64,000 nt of DNA from CBDFLS01 sp965249185 (GTDB lineage Bacteria; Chloroflexota; Dehalococcoidia; Lucifugimonadales; Australimonadaceae), in the NCBI GenBank assembly GCA_965249185.1, contig CBDFLS010000002.1:1488001-1552000 (forward strand), written 5' to 3'. Shown piece after piece: positions 38,301-46,654 of the stretch. A model generated the notes under the pieces. The model was not told the origin of the DNA and did no database searches. It saw nothing but the letters and a program-made list of their open reading frames with translations. The stretch's first letter is position 1. The number at the start of each line of letters is the position of its first letter. The translations under genes were made by a program, and so were the position numbers.

Positions 38301-39758
38301 CCCCGCCACGCCCTCCGACAGCGTCCGTATCACCTGGTCGAACTTCTCGCGGGGGAGCTCCCGGTACGCATAGGCCCGACGGACCAGATCGTAGAGCGAA
38401 TCCTCCTCCCAGTCTTCGCAGGCGCAGGCGGCCACGATCTGCTGGGCCAGGATGTCCAGGGGCCACGGCGGGATGGCCAGGGCGTCCAGCTCGCCCCGGT
38501 GGACCGCTCGCAGCAGCGCCAGCACCTCCACCAGCTCGTCCCGGGTGAGCGGGTAGAGCCGTCCTTTGGGCATGCCCCGCAGCGAGTGGCCAGAGCGCCC
38601 GATCCGCTGGAGCGCCACGCCGATGGCCCGGGGCGAGCCGATCTGGCAGACCAGGTCCACGTCGCCGATGTCGATGCCCAGCTCCAGGGAGGCCGTGGCG
38701 ACGCACACCTGCACCTGGCCCTGCTTCAGCCGCCGCTCGGCATCGAGCCGTGTGGCGCGCGAGAGGCTGCCGTGGTGGGCCACCACCTGCTCTTCCCCCA
38801 GCCGCTCCGAGAGTTGGTGAGCGATGCGTTCCACCAGCCGGCGCGTGTTCACGAAGACCAGGGTGGTGTTATGGGACCGGATCTGCCCGGCGATCTGGTC
38901 CAGCACTTGGCCCCACAGCTCGTGGGTGGCGATGGGGCCCAGCTCCCGGCCCTCCGGCATCTCGATGGCCAGGTCCATGGCCCTGCGGTGTCCCGTGTCG
39001 ACCACGGTGCACGCGGGCCCCGATGGAATCGGGGCGCCGCCACGCGGCGCCCCGGGGCGCTCGTCGTACGCCGCCGAGGAATCCTTGTCGGAGGGCGGGG
39101 ACTCGTTTCCAACCAGGAAGCGGGCCACCTCCTCGATGGGCCGCTGGGTGGCCGAGAGCCCGATGCGAGTGATGGGCCCGCCGGCCAGGTGGCACAGCCG
39201 CTCCACTGACAGCGCGAGATGGGCGCCGCGCTTGTTGCCCACCACCGCGTGAAGCTCGTCCAGGACCAGCGTATGGACGCTCTTGAGCCCTCGCCGTCCG
39301 CGCTCGGAGGTGAGGAGGATGAAGAGCGACTCAGGGGTGGTGATGAGCACGTGGGGAGGCTTCTTGGCGTGGGCCTGACGCTCCCGGGCCGGGGTGTCGC
39401 CGGTGCGGACGGCGGCTCGGATCTCCGGCAGCGGCGTGCCCATCTCCCGGGCCAGCGCCGTGAGCTCCGCCAGGGGCTCTTCCAGGTTGCGGTGGACGTC
39501 GTTGGAGAGGGCCTTGAGGGGCGATACGTAGACCACCTGGGTGGCGTCCGGCAGCTCGCCCTCCAGTCCCTGGCGCACCAGGCTGTCCAGGCAGTTCAGG
39601 AAGGCGGCCAGGGTTTTGCCGGAGCCCGTGGGCGCGGCGATGAGGGTGTGCCGTCCATGGGCGATGGCGGGCCAGCCCTGGGCCTGGGCCTCCGTGGGCC
39701 CTTCGAACCGGCCGGCGAACCACCGTTGGATGATGGGGTGGAACCGCGACAGGGGCAT
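35310..39758 (-). CDS. Lhr-family ATP-dependent helicase
   Basis: A superfamily 2 helicase of about 1482 aa with full Lhr architecture. The N-terminal RecA pair has APTGSGKTLAAFL (Walker A), VYVSPLKALSND, TTPESLF, LDELHAVVGNKRG (motif II, DELH) and LSATQRP (motif III), with NTRRLVERIAHQL and GIDIGDVDLVCQIGSPRAIGVALQRIGRSGH in the second domain. A winged helix and the Lhr-specific beta-barrel region follow, then a long C-terminal part (about 850-1480) as in the large bacterial Lhr proteins of DNA repair. I start at the ATG complement 39758 because homology begins at SRFHPIIQRWFAGRF. An ATG at 39785 would add nine residues. The gene stands alone and is convergent with cysH. Confidence 0.92.
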   Translation of the reverse strand: MPLSRFHPIIQRWFAGRFEGPTEAQAQGWPAIAHGRHTLIAAPTGSGKTLAAFLNCLDSLVRQGLEGELPDATQVVYVSPLKALSNDVHRNLEEPLAELTALAREMGTPLPEIRAAVRTGDTPARERQAHAKKPPHVLITTPESLFILLTSERGRRGLKSVHTLVLDELHAVVGNKRGAHLALSVERLCHLAGGPITRIGLSATQRPIEEVARFLVGNESPPSDKDSSAAYDERPGAPRGGAPIPSGPACTVVDTGHRRAMDLAIEMPEGRELGPIATHELWGQVLDQIAGQIRSHNTTLVFVNTRRLVERIAHQLSERLGEEQVVAHHGSLSRATRLDAERRLKQGQVQVCVATASLELGIDIGDVDLVCQIGSPRAIGVALQRIGRSGHSLRGMPKGRLYPLTRDELVEVLALLRAVHRGELDALAIPPWPLDILAQQIVAACACEDWEEDSLYDLVRRAYAYRELPREKFDQVIRTLSEGVAGRWGRGAAYLHRDGVHHRLKGRRGARIAALTSGGAIPDNADYTVIAEPEGTLVGTVNEDFAIESMAGDIFLLGNTPWRIRRVEAGSIRVEAAQGQSPTIPFWLGEAPGRTRELSEEVSSLRQGIDERLEDPRAAAEWAAGECGVSREAAEQAVEYIAEGKRVLGMVPTSRRLVAERFFDEAGGMQLVIHSPVGSRINRAWGLALRKRLCRTFDFELQASATDDGINISLGPQHSFPLEEVFRYLKSVTAESVLLQAVLGAPVFTTRWRWNATRSLALLRQTGGKRVPTAIQRMRADDLLAAVFPAQAACQDNRIGGGDVEPPDHPLVFETVRDCLTEALDLEGLTALLRAIELGEVQVYARETVQPSAFSHQLLNAMPYAFLDDAPLEERRARAVALRRALPEDAQDLGALDPGAIESEAANAWPPIRDAEELHDALLTLGLLTETDRTAHAEEPAAWREWFDALAADGRALRLYPEGADGQAALWAAMERAPMAAAAYPGSRLEPAPELHAVPEHEEAVVELLRGRVECSGPFTLREMAGSLRLPLPAVAQAVARLEAEGLLLRGRFRPAAPSDASLNGGAPSDAVEFCDRRILARIHRSTIGRLRREVEPVPAATFIRFLLRWQHATPDTRLSGEAGLAEVIEQLQGYEAAAGAWESSILPARVSGYTSTMLDNLCFGGEAVWGRFARRAPAGGPSAGTVALSRHGPVSLGLREELSWLLDQPQAPSSHEHASNGSHGPSQADQTDQQTPLAGAAAEVLDYLVAHGASFLPEIVSGIRRLPSEVEEALWQLVAAGRVTADGFNALRGLISGAAKRAARRSRFQRRPRLRVHSSRWAILRAEAHEKDPAEARAAQLLRRYGIVVPELLAREPMAPPWRVLLRVYRRAEARGEVRGGRFLAGFVGEQFALPEAVEALRALHKREPDGEVVRLSACDPLNVAGILTPGPRVTAVLGNEVALRDGVPVDASQGHEPAPALKWPVLMEGRSRRQDNHIPR

Positions 39759-39906
39759 GAGGCTAGGATAGCACAGGCAGGACATAGCCCTGCACCCACG
39801 AGCTAGTTCCGAAACCCCGTTGGCTGACCAAGGCCTTCAAGCCCGCGCCCGGGCGTCCACTGGCATCTCGTTTCTTGGGGAAAAGCGGCTTCCTCGGCGG
39901 GCTCGG

Positions 39907-41115
39907 CTAGGACGGACTCAGGCTCTTGATGTACTCTTCGGCCACCCTGCGTCCCGTCTCTCGGAGCAGGCGCTTGTCCTCCTGGGGCGTGGGCGCGGGC
40001 GGAATACGCAGCATCCGCTCGTGGCCGTACGTAGGGACCACCTGCCCCTCCGTGCGCGAAACACCCTTGGGGTCCCGGCCGTCGCGCACCGCCTGGATGC
40101 CCTGCCGGACGGCGTTCCGCAGCATGATCACGCCGCGGTCGCTGGTGGCAAGGTGCTCCAGGTCGTGGACGGCGATGGGCCGCTGGCTTACCTGGGTGTC
40201 GTAGTCGCCGGGCACCCGCTGCCGCTGGTCGTAGGGACGGTCGTCCATCTGGCCGAAGCCGTGCTCCACCCGCACCTCTGTGTCCTCCGGGCCGTACCAG
40301 TAGCCGATGCGGATGTTGTGCGTATCGTCCACGGGCACATCCCACCAGGTCATCCAGGGCGCCCGGTTGAAGGCGGGACGCTCCTCGACGTTGCTGATGA
40401 TCTCGGGGCCCTGGTTGATGTTGGGCAGGATGAGGTCGCCGACGAGCACCCATACCCTGTCCCCCACCCTCCGGGTGTCGATGTGGACGAAGCCGATGGG
40501 GGTCTCCAGGTAATCGAACTCGCAGTCGTAGGCCAAGTCCTCGGTGAACCCTTCGTTGCCAGGCAGGTTGTGGAGGAAGAGCACATGCACTGGGTCCAAG
40601 GCGTTCTCCTTGGTCTGGAGCCAGTTGCAGGGCATGGAGTGCTGAAAGCCGGCCACGGACTTGTATCCCGGCAGGTCGAAGACATCATAGAGCGGAAAGG
40701 CGGGACGCTTCTCCGGCGGGCCCATGTAGGCGAAGACCAGCCCCTTATGCTCCAGCGTGGGATACGCCCCGTGGTAGAGCCGGTCCTTCAGCGTGCTCTC
40801 GGCGGGCTCGCCGGGCGCCTCCAGTAGCTTGCCGTCCACGCCGTAGAGCCATGCGTGGTAGCAGCAGCGGATGCCCCGCTCCTCTATCTGGCCGAACTCC
40901 AGCGACGTGCCCCGGTGGGAGCAGTGGAGCTCCAGGAGCCCTATTCGGCCTGAGCGGTCGCGGAAGAGCACCAGGTCCTCGCCCAGGATGCGGATGGCCA
41001 CGGGCAGGCCCTTCAGCTCGTCCGATACGAATACGGGGTGCCAGAAGCGGCGGAGCCACTCGCCGGCGGGCGTGCCGGGCCCCACGTGGGTGAGCTCGGC
41101 GTCCACGGGCGGCAC
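39907..41115 (-). CDS. Rieske oxygenase alpha subunit, paralogue 1
   Basis: Terminal oxygenase subunit of a ring-hydroxylating or O-demethylating Rieske system (402 aa from GTG 41115). The Rieske [2Fe-2S] ligands are Cys65, His67, Cys84, His87 (HCSHRG...CCYHAW). The mononuclear iron site shows Asp174-x2-His177-x4-His182 (NALDPVHVLFLH), with the distal carboxylate probably in SDRGVIMLRN. It is the last of five tandem copies. The frame is open upstream and still encodes the N-terminus shared by its sisters (SAPFLNVPYGAYRH), but the sister ATG is ATC here (41170-41172), so initiation probably moved to the downstream GTG or fails. Substrate unknown. Confidence 0.85.
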   Translation of the reverse strand: MPPVDAELTHVGPGTPAGEWLRRFWHPVFVSDELKGLPVAIRILGEDLVLFRDRSGRIGLLELHCSHRGTSLEFGQIEERGIRCCYHAWLYGVDGKLLEAPGEPAESTLKDRLYHGAYPTLEHKGLVFAYMGPPEKRPAFPLYDVFDLPGYKSVAGFQHSMPCNWLQTKENALDPVHVLFLHNLPGNEGFTEDLAYDCEFDYLETPIGFVHIDTRRVGDRVWVLVGDLILPNINQGPEIISNVEERPAFNRAPWMTWWDVPVDDTHNIRIGYWYGPEDTEVRVEHGFGQMDDRPYDQRQRVPGDYDTQVSQRPIAVHDLEHLATSDRGVIMLRNAVRQGIQAVRDGRDPKGVSRTEGQVVPTYGHERMLRIPPAPTPQEDKRLLRETGRRVAEEYIKSLSPS

Positions 41116-41204
41116 ACCGCGGTGGCGGTACGCGCCGTAGGGGACGTTCAGGAAGGGAGCGCTGGTGGCGATACGGTCCCCATTTGCAGCCGTGCGTGCG
41201 TGGG

Positions 41205-42461
41205 CTACGAGAATTCTTTGATGCGGTCCTGCACTACTTTTCGCCCCGTCTCCTGCAGCAGCCGCTGGTCCTCCTCCGGCGTGGGCGCCGGGGGAATAGG
41301 CAGGATTCGCTCGATGGAGTAGGTGGAGACGACTCCTCCATTCTTATGGACGGCGCCCAGGGGGTCTTCACCCTTCTGCACCGCGTGGATGCCGCGCCTG
41401 ACCATGTTGCGCAGCATGATGACGCCCCGGTCGGTGGAGGCCAGGTGCTCCAGGGCGTGGATCTCGATGGGCCGCTGGCTGACCATCACGTCGTAGTCGC
41501 CGGGCGTGTGCTGCCGATCCTCGTAGGGGCGTTCCGGCGACTGACCGAAGGTCTCTCCCGCGCGGAGCTCCTCACCATCGCGGGCTCGGAAGAAGCCGAA
41601 CTGAGTGGTGTGGGTGTCGTCCACCGGCACGATCCAGATGCTGATGGTGGGCCGGTTTCCGTCCGGCCGGCCATCCAGGTCCTGGCCCAGGTCGCAGCCC
41701 TGGTGGATGGTGGGGAGGACAACATCGGACACCCGGACCCAGATCTTGTCATTAACCCTCCGCGTATCAATGTAGACCATGCCGACGGGTGTCTCCATAA
41801 AATCGAGCTCGTTCTCCCGGCTGAAGTCGGCGGTGAAGCCCACGTTGCCTGGGAGAGTATGGAGAAAGCGCAGGTGGACCGGGTCCATGGCGTTCTCGCG
41901 GACCTGCAGCCAGTTGCAGGGCCAAACGTCGTGAGTCCGGGGCTGGGCGTAGTAGCCGGGCATGTCGTAGGTGTCGAAGATGGGGAAGGGCGGCTGCTTC
42001 TCCCGCGGGCCCATGTAGGCGAAGACTAGCCCCTCGTACTCATGGGTGGGGTACGCCCCGTGGTGGAGCCGGTCCTTCAGCGTGCTCTCGGCGGGCTCGC
42101 CGGGCGTCTCCAGAATCTTGCCGTCCACGTTGTAGAGCCATGCGTGGTAGCAGCAGCGGATGCCCCGCTCCTCTATCTGGCCGAACTCCAGCGACGTGCC
42201 CCGGTGGGAGCAGTGGAGCTCCAGGAGCCCTATTTGGCCGGAGGGGCTGCGGAAGATCACCAGGTTCTCGCCCAGAATGCGGATGGCCACGGGCAGGTCC
42301 TTCAGCTCCTGGGACATGGCCACGGGCTGCCAGAAGCGCCGGAACCACTCGCCGGCAGGCGTGCCGGGGCCCACGTGGGTGAGCTCGGCGTCCTCGGAGG
42401 GCACCTCATTGTGGAGATACGCGCCGTAGGGGATATTTAAAAATGGGGCCTTGGTTGTCAT
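41205..42461 (-). CDS. Rieske oxygenase alpha subunit, paralogue 2
   Basis: A 418-aa member of the tandem oxygenase family, with an intact start MTTKAPFLNIPYGAYLHNEVP. Rieske ligands occur in LHCSHRGTSLEFGQ and IRCCYHAWLY, and the iron site in ENAMDPVHLRFLHTLPG. It differs from its neighbours in the N-terminal stretch (FRRFWQPVAMSQELKD; VIFRSPSGQIG) and more strongly in the substrate domain (residues 160-330). The stop is 90 bp before the predicted start of paralogue 1, and the lost N-terminal coding of that copy fills the gap. It needs a reductase, and a Rieske ferredoxin gene is at 31288. Substrate unknown. Confidence 0.92.
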   Translation of the reverse strand: MTTKAPFLNIPYGAYLHNEVPSEDAELTHVGPGTPAGEWFRRFWQPVAMSQELKDLPVAIRILGENLVIFRSPSGQIGLLELHCSHRGTSLEFGQIEERGIRCCYHAWLYNVDGKILETPGEPAESTLKDRLHHGAYPTHEYEGLVFAYMGPREKQPPFPIFDTYDMPGYYAQPRTHDVWPCNWLQVRENAMDPVHLRFLHTLPGNVGFTADFSRENELDFMETPVGMVYIDTRRVNDKIWVRVSDVVLPTIHQGCDLGQDLDGRPDGNRPTISIWIVPVDDTHTTQFGFFRARDGEELRAGETFGQSPERPYEDRQHTPGDYDVMVSQRPIEIHALEHLASTDRGVIMLRNMVRRGIHAVQKGEDPLGAVHKNGGVVSTYSIERILPIPPAPTPEEDQRLLQETGRKVVQDRIKEFS

Positions 42462-42494
42462 CGTCTCACTCCTTGCCGCCGGACGCGGCTGGGG

Positions 42495-43763
42495 TCATCC
42501 TTTCGAGAGCTCTTTGATGTAGTCCAGGGTCACTCTCCGTCCCGTGTTCCGCAGCAGCAGCCTGTCCTCACGCGGTGTGGGCGCCGGCGGGAGGTGGACC
42601 ACCCGCTCGTGGGAGAAGGTGGGGATAACCACACCCTCTTCGTAGCTAACGCCTGGAGGGTCCTGGCCGTCGCGCACGGCCTGGATGCCCTGCCTGATCA
42701 TGTTCCGGACCATGATAACCCCCAAGTCCGTGTTGGCAAGGTGCTCCATGCCGTGGATGGCGATGGTCCGCTGGCTGACCTGAGCATCGAAGTCGCCGGG
42801 GGTACGCTGCCGCTCCTCGTAATCGCCTGGCTGCTGGCCGTAGGTGAGGTCCCCGATATAGACCTCTTCGCCTTCCGGGCTGTACCAGAGGTCGAACCGC
42901 CGCGTGTGTGTATCGTCCACCGGCACGCTCCACTGCGAGAGGTTGGGCTGCGCTGGCTGGTCCAGCTCCCGCGAGTCCAGGTCCGCACGGATGTCGCAGC
43001 CCACGTGCAAGTTTGGAGGCATATAGTCGCTCAACCGGACCCACGCGCGGTCCCCCGCCCGCCGGGCGTCGATGTACGCCATGCCGATGGGCGTCTCTAT
43101 GAAGTCCGACTCCGGGGGCTCCGCGAAGTCTCCGGTGAAGCCGACGTTGCCGGGGATGGTGTGGAGAAAGAGCAGATGGGCGGGGTCGTGGACGTTCTCC
43201 ATGACCTGGAGCCAGTTGCAGGGCCAGGGAGTGTGCATCCGGGGGCGGGAGTGATAGCCGGGCATGGTGTAGGTATCGTAGTTGGGAAATGCCGGGCGCT
43301 TCTCCGGCGGGCCCATGTAGGCGAACACCAGCCCCTTATGCTCCAGCGTAGGGTACGCCCCGTGGTAGAGCCGGTCCTTCAGCGTACTCTCGGCAGGCTC
43401 GCCGGGCGTCTCCAAGATTTTGCCGTCCACGTCGTAGAGCCAGGCGTGGTAGCAGCAGCGGAGGCCTCGTTCCTCTATCTGGGCGAACTCCAACGACGTG
43501 CCCCGGTGCGAGCAGTGGAGCTCCAGGAGCCCTATTTGGCCGGAGCGGTCGCGGAAGAGCACCAGGTCCTCGCCCAGTATACGGATGGCCACGGGCAGGT
43601 CCTTCAGCTCGTCCGCGACGAACACGGGGTGCCAGAAGCGGCGGAGCCACTCGCCGGCGGGCGTGCCGGGGCCCACGTGGGTGAGCTCATCATCCTCGGG
43701 AGGCACCTGGTTGTGCAGGTATCCGCCGTAGGGGGTGTTGAGGAAGGGGACGCTGGTAGTCAT
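42495..43763 (-). CDS. Rieske oxygenase alpha subunit, paralogue 3
   Basis: A 422-aa copy, MTTSVPFLNTPYGGYLHNQVPP, with all Rieske (CSHRG, CCYHAW) and iron ligands (ENVHDPAHLLFLHTIPG). From residue 40 to about 150 it is almost the same as paralogues 1 and 4, while the region 160-350 is distinct (PPESDFIETPIGMAYIDARR; WYSPEEGEEVYIG-like). Such a conserved electron-transfer half and variable catalytic half indicates a shift in substrate range. The spacing to paralogue 2 is 33 bp, consistent with a single transcript. GGCACC-type purine-poor leader: the ribosome site is weak. Confidence 0.92.
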   Translation of the reverse strand: MTTSVPFLNTPYGGYLHNQVPPEDDELTHVGPGTPAGEWLRRFWHPVFVADELKDLPVAIRILGEDLVLFRDRSGQIGLLELHCSHRGTSLEFAQIEERGLRCCYHAWLYDVDGKILETPGEPAESTLKDRLYHGAYPTLEHKGLVFAYMGPPEKRPAFPNYDTYTMPGYHSRPRMHTPWPCNWLQVMENVHDPAHLLFLHTIPGNVGFTGDFAEPPESDFIETPIGMAYIDARRAGDRAWVRLSDYMPPNLHVGCDIRADLDSRELDQPAQPNLSQWSVPVDDTHTRRFDLWYSPEGEEVYIGDLTYGQQPGDYEERQRTPGDFDAQVSQRTIAIHGMEHLANTDLGVIMVRNMIRQGIQAVRDGQDPPGVSYEEGVVIPTFSHERVVHLPPAPTPREDRLLLRNTGRRVTLDYIKELSKG

Positions 43764-43788
43764 GGTGCCTCTCTTGTATTACCGAGAA

Positions 43789-45036
43789 CTACGCGAGACT
43801 CTTGATGTATTCCCCCATCACTTGGCGCCCGATATCCCGCAGCTGCAGCCGGTCATCCTCGGGCGTGGGTGCGGGAGGTACCTCCAACACCCGGTCGTGG
43901 GAATAGGTGGAGATGGCCGGGCCATCCAGGTAGGTGACGCCTTGGGGGTCCTCGCCGTTCTGCACGGCCTGGATACCGCGCCGGACCAGGTTCCGCATCA
44001 TTATGACCCCGCGGTCGGTGTTGGCAAGGTGCTCCAATGCGTGGACAGCGATGGCTCGTTGGCTAACCTGCGCATCGTAGTCACCGGGCACTCGCTGTCG
44101 TTCCTCGTAGGAGCGGTCCGGCTCCTGGCCGAAGCTCTCGCCAAACTCCTGACCCACACGAGCACGTTGGTAGCCGATGCGCAGGGTGTTGGTATCGTCA
44201 ATCGGCACCGACCAAATGGTTAGATTTGGCCGATTCCAATCCCGGTGCTGGAGGTCGTCACGGATGCTGCAGGTCTGCTGCAAGTTCGGGGCAATGTAGT
44301 CAGAATTGCGCACCCATACGTAATCCCCAGCCCTCCGCGTTTCGATGCAGACCATACCGAGGGGAGTCTCCATGTAATCCAACTCGCCGGGAAGCTTGAA
44401 ATCGGAATCAAGGAACGTGTTGCCCGGCAGTCCATGAAGAAAGGAGAGGTGCGCGGGGTCCATGATGTTTTCCCTGATCTGGATCCAATTACATGGCCAA
44501 CAGGAAGAGAATCCTTCAGTTATGTAATATCCGGGCAGGTCATCGGTATCGTAGAGGGGGAAGGCGGGGCGCTTGTCCGGCGGGCCCATATAGGCGAACA
44601 CCAGCCCCTTATGCTCCAGCGTGGGGTACGCCCCGTGGTAGAGCCGGTCCTTCAGCGTGCTCTCGGCGGGCTCGCCGGGCGTTTCCAAGATTTTGCCGTC
44701 CACGTCGTAGAGCCAGGCGTGGTAGCAGCAGCGGAGGCCCCGCTCCTCTATCTGGGCGAACTCCAGCGACGTGCCCCGGTGGGAACAGTGGAGCTCCAAG
44801 AGCCCTATTTGGCCGGAGCGGTCGCGGAAGAGCACCAGGTCCTCGCCCAGTATGCGTATGGCCACGGGCAGGTCCTTCAGCTTGTCCGACGCGAACACGG
44901 GGTGCCAGAAGCGGCGGAGCCACTCGCCGCCGGGGGTACCCGGGCCCACGTGGGTGAGCTCAACGTCCTCGGGAGGCACCTGGTTGTGCAGGTACCCGCC
45001 GTAGGGGGTGTTGAGGAAGGGGACACTGGTAGTCAT
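43789..45036 (-). CDS. Rieske oxygenase alpha subunit, paralogue 4
   Basis: A 415-aa copy starting MTTSVPFLNTPYGGYLHNQVPPEDVEL. The start complement at 45036 is chosen to match the sister proteins, and an in-frame ATG 20 codons upstream lies in the end of paralogue 5. Rieske ligands CSHRG and CCYHAW and the iron motif ENIMDPAHLSFLHGLPG are intact. Its catalytic domain is the most divergent at DNA level, with visibly lower GC (44150-44540) than the flanking copies, hinting at a different origin for that segment. The N-terminal half is nearly identical to paralogue 3. Confidence 0.92.
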   Translation of the reverse strand: MTTSVPFLNTPYGGYLHNQVPPEDVELTHVGPGTPGGEWLRRFWHPVFASDKLKDLPVAIRILGEDLVLFRDRSGQIGLLELHCSHRGTSLEFAQIEERGLRCCYHAWLYDVDGKILETPGEPAESTLKDRLYHGAYPTLEHKGLVFAYMGPPDKRPAFPLYDTDDLPGYYITEGFSSCWPCNWIQIRENIMDPAHLSFLHGLPGNTFLDSDFKLPGELDYMETPLGMVCIETRRAGDYVWVRNSDYIAPNLQQTCSIRDDLQHRDWNRPNLTIWSVPIDDTNTLRIGYQRARVGQEFGESFGQEPDRSYEERQRVPGDYDAQVSQRAIAVHALEHLANTDRGVIMMRNLVRRGIQAVQNGEDPQGVTYLDGPAISTYSHDRVLEVPPAPTPEDDRLQLRDIGRQVMGEYIKSLA

Positions 45037-45053
45037 GGTGCCTCTCTCCAGTC

Positions 45054-46355
45054 CTAGGATAGGCTCTGGGCCGATGAGCGCGAGTTGCTGACGCACTCCT
45101 CGACCACCCGCCGGCCCGTCTCTCTGAGCAGCAGGCGGTCCTGGGCCGGCGTGGGCGCCGGCGGGATGCGCCGCACCCAGTCGTAAGAGTAGGTGGGGAC
45201 GATGCCATCGGCTTGGCCATCGTTTTGGCCATCGGCTTGGAGGGACACGCCCTCGGGGTCCTCGCCGTTCCGCACGGCCTGGATGCCGCGCCGGACCAGG
45301 TTCCGGAGCATGATGACGCCGCGGTCGGTGGCGGCCAGGTGTTCCAGGGCGTGGACGGCGATGGGCCGCTGGCTCACCTGGGCGTCGTAATCGCCGGGCA
45401 CCCGCTGGCGCTCCTCGTAGGAGCGGTTTGCTGACTGGCCGAAGCCGGCGTCCGGACGGGGCCGCTCATCGCCCTCGACGGTCCGCACGAATCCGAGGCG
45501 CAGCGTGTGGGTATCGTCCACCGGCACGGTCCACAGCGTGAGGGTCGGCCGGTTGAAGTCCCGCTCTCCGGCGGGCTGGGCCAGGTCGGTGCCCTGGTGG
45601 ATGGTGGGAAGGATGAAATCGCTGGTGGAGACCCACACAAGCTCTCCCAGCCGCCTCGTGTCGATGGACACCATGCCCGTGGGCGTCTCCATGAATTCCA
45701 GCTCGCCGGGCTCCACGAAGTCATCGCTGAAGCCGATATTGCCTTCGATCTGATGAAGGAAGCGGAGGTGGACCGGGTCCATCACGTTCTCCCGGATCTG
45801 CAGCCAGTTGGCCGGCCTGATCTGGGGGGGAGCGGTCGTTTGCACGTAGCCCTCCATCGCATACGTGTCGAAGAGCGGGAAGGCGGGACGCTTGTCCGGC
45901 GGACCCATGTAGGCGAAGACGAGCCCCTGGTGCTCCAGCGTGGGGTACGCCCCGTGGCAGAGGCGGTCCTTCAGCGTGCTCTCGGCCGGCTCGCCGGGGG
46001 TTTCCAAGATTCTGCCGTCCACGCCGTAAAGCCAGGCGTGGTAGCAGCAGCGGAGGCCCTGCTCCTCTATCTGGCCGAATTCCAGCGACGTGCCCCGGTG
46101 GGAGCAGTGGAGCTCCAGAAGGCCGACTTGGCCCCTGCCATCGCGGAAGAGCACCAGGTCCTCGCCCAGTATGCGGACGGCCCTGGGCAGGTCCTTCAGC
46201 TCCGCCGATAGGGCCACGGGCTGCCAGAAGCGGCGGAACCACTCGCCGGCGGGCGTGCCGGGGCCTGTGTGGGTGAGCTCATCATCCTCGGTGGGCACCT
46301 GGTTGTGCAGGTAACCACCGTAGGGGGTGTTGAGGAAGGGAGCGCTCGTTGTCAT
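45054..46355 (-). CDS. Rieske oxygenase alpha subunit, paralogue 5
   Basis: The first gene of the tandem array in transcription order (433 aa), MTTSAPFLNTPYGGYLHNQVPTEDDEL. Rieske ligands lie in CSHRG and CCYHAW and iron ligands in ENVMDPVHLRFLHQIEG. Near the C-terminus it has a short Q/A/D-rich insertion (LQADGQNDGQADGIV) from a small in-frame repeat of the type GGCCATCGGCTTGG at 45200-45240. The ATG at 46355 matches sister starts. An upstream ATG would add 31 unconserved residues. The promoter probably lies in the 299-bp gap 46356-46654. Confidence 0.92.
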   Translation of the reverse strand: MTTSAPFLNTPYGGYLHNQVPTEDDELTHTGPGTPAGEWFRRFWQPVALSAELKDLPRAVRILGEDLVLFRDGRGQVGLLELHCSHRGTSLEFGQIEEQGLRCCYHAWLYGVDGRILETPGEPAESTLKDRLCHGAYPTLEHQGLVFAYMGPPDKRPAFPLFDTYAMEGYVQTTAPPQIRPANWLQIRENVMDPVHLRFLHQIEGNIGFSDDFVEPGELEFMETPTGMVSIDTRRLGELVWVSTSDFILPTIHQGTDLAQPAGERDFNRPTLTLWTVPVDDTHTLRLGFVRTVEGDERPRPDAGFGQSANRSYEERQRVPGDYDAQVSQRPIAVHALEHLAATDRGVIMLRNLVRRGIQAVRNGEDPEGVSLQADGQNDGQADGIVPTYSYDWVRRIPPAPTPAQDRLLLRETGRRVVEECVSNSRSSAQSLS

Positions 46356-46595
46356 GTCCGTGGTGCCTTGCGCCAGGGGCCCATCGCAGCTATCGGCCAC
46401 GAGGGAGCCGTGGGCTTGAACTATATTTCGCCAACGGGAAAGCGTCAACCGGCCTGCCGCGCACGCAAGCGCTCCATGCCGCTGCGAAACGCTGTTCCGC
46501 GCTCAAGAGCGCTTGGCCCTTCCCCCTCAACATGGCGTAAGCATTCACTGGGAACGCGAATGCCGCTGTTCTGCCATCATGGGCGCGAGGTCAGC

Positions 46596-46601
46596 TATAA
46601 T
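46596..46601 (+). promoter_or_regulatory. -10 candidate for the amidohydrolase-otsB unit
   Basis: A TATAAT hexamer stands 54 bp before the GTG at 46655. The -35 region has no good match. The rest of the divergent gap 46356-46654 holds no visible gene. Confidence 0.35.
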
Positions 46602-46654
46602 TGCTCCGCACGCTTCGATAGTCTCGCGGACTGCGGTGGTGCAAGCTTGATGAG

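Noticed and set aside
36648..39209. Plus-strand frame of about 850 codons inside the helicase gene
   Set aside because: It is a shadow of the Lhr gene in GC-rich DNA. It has no motif, no ribosome site and a repetitive composition.
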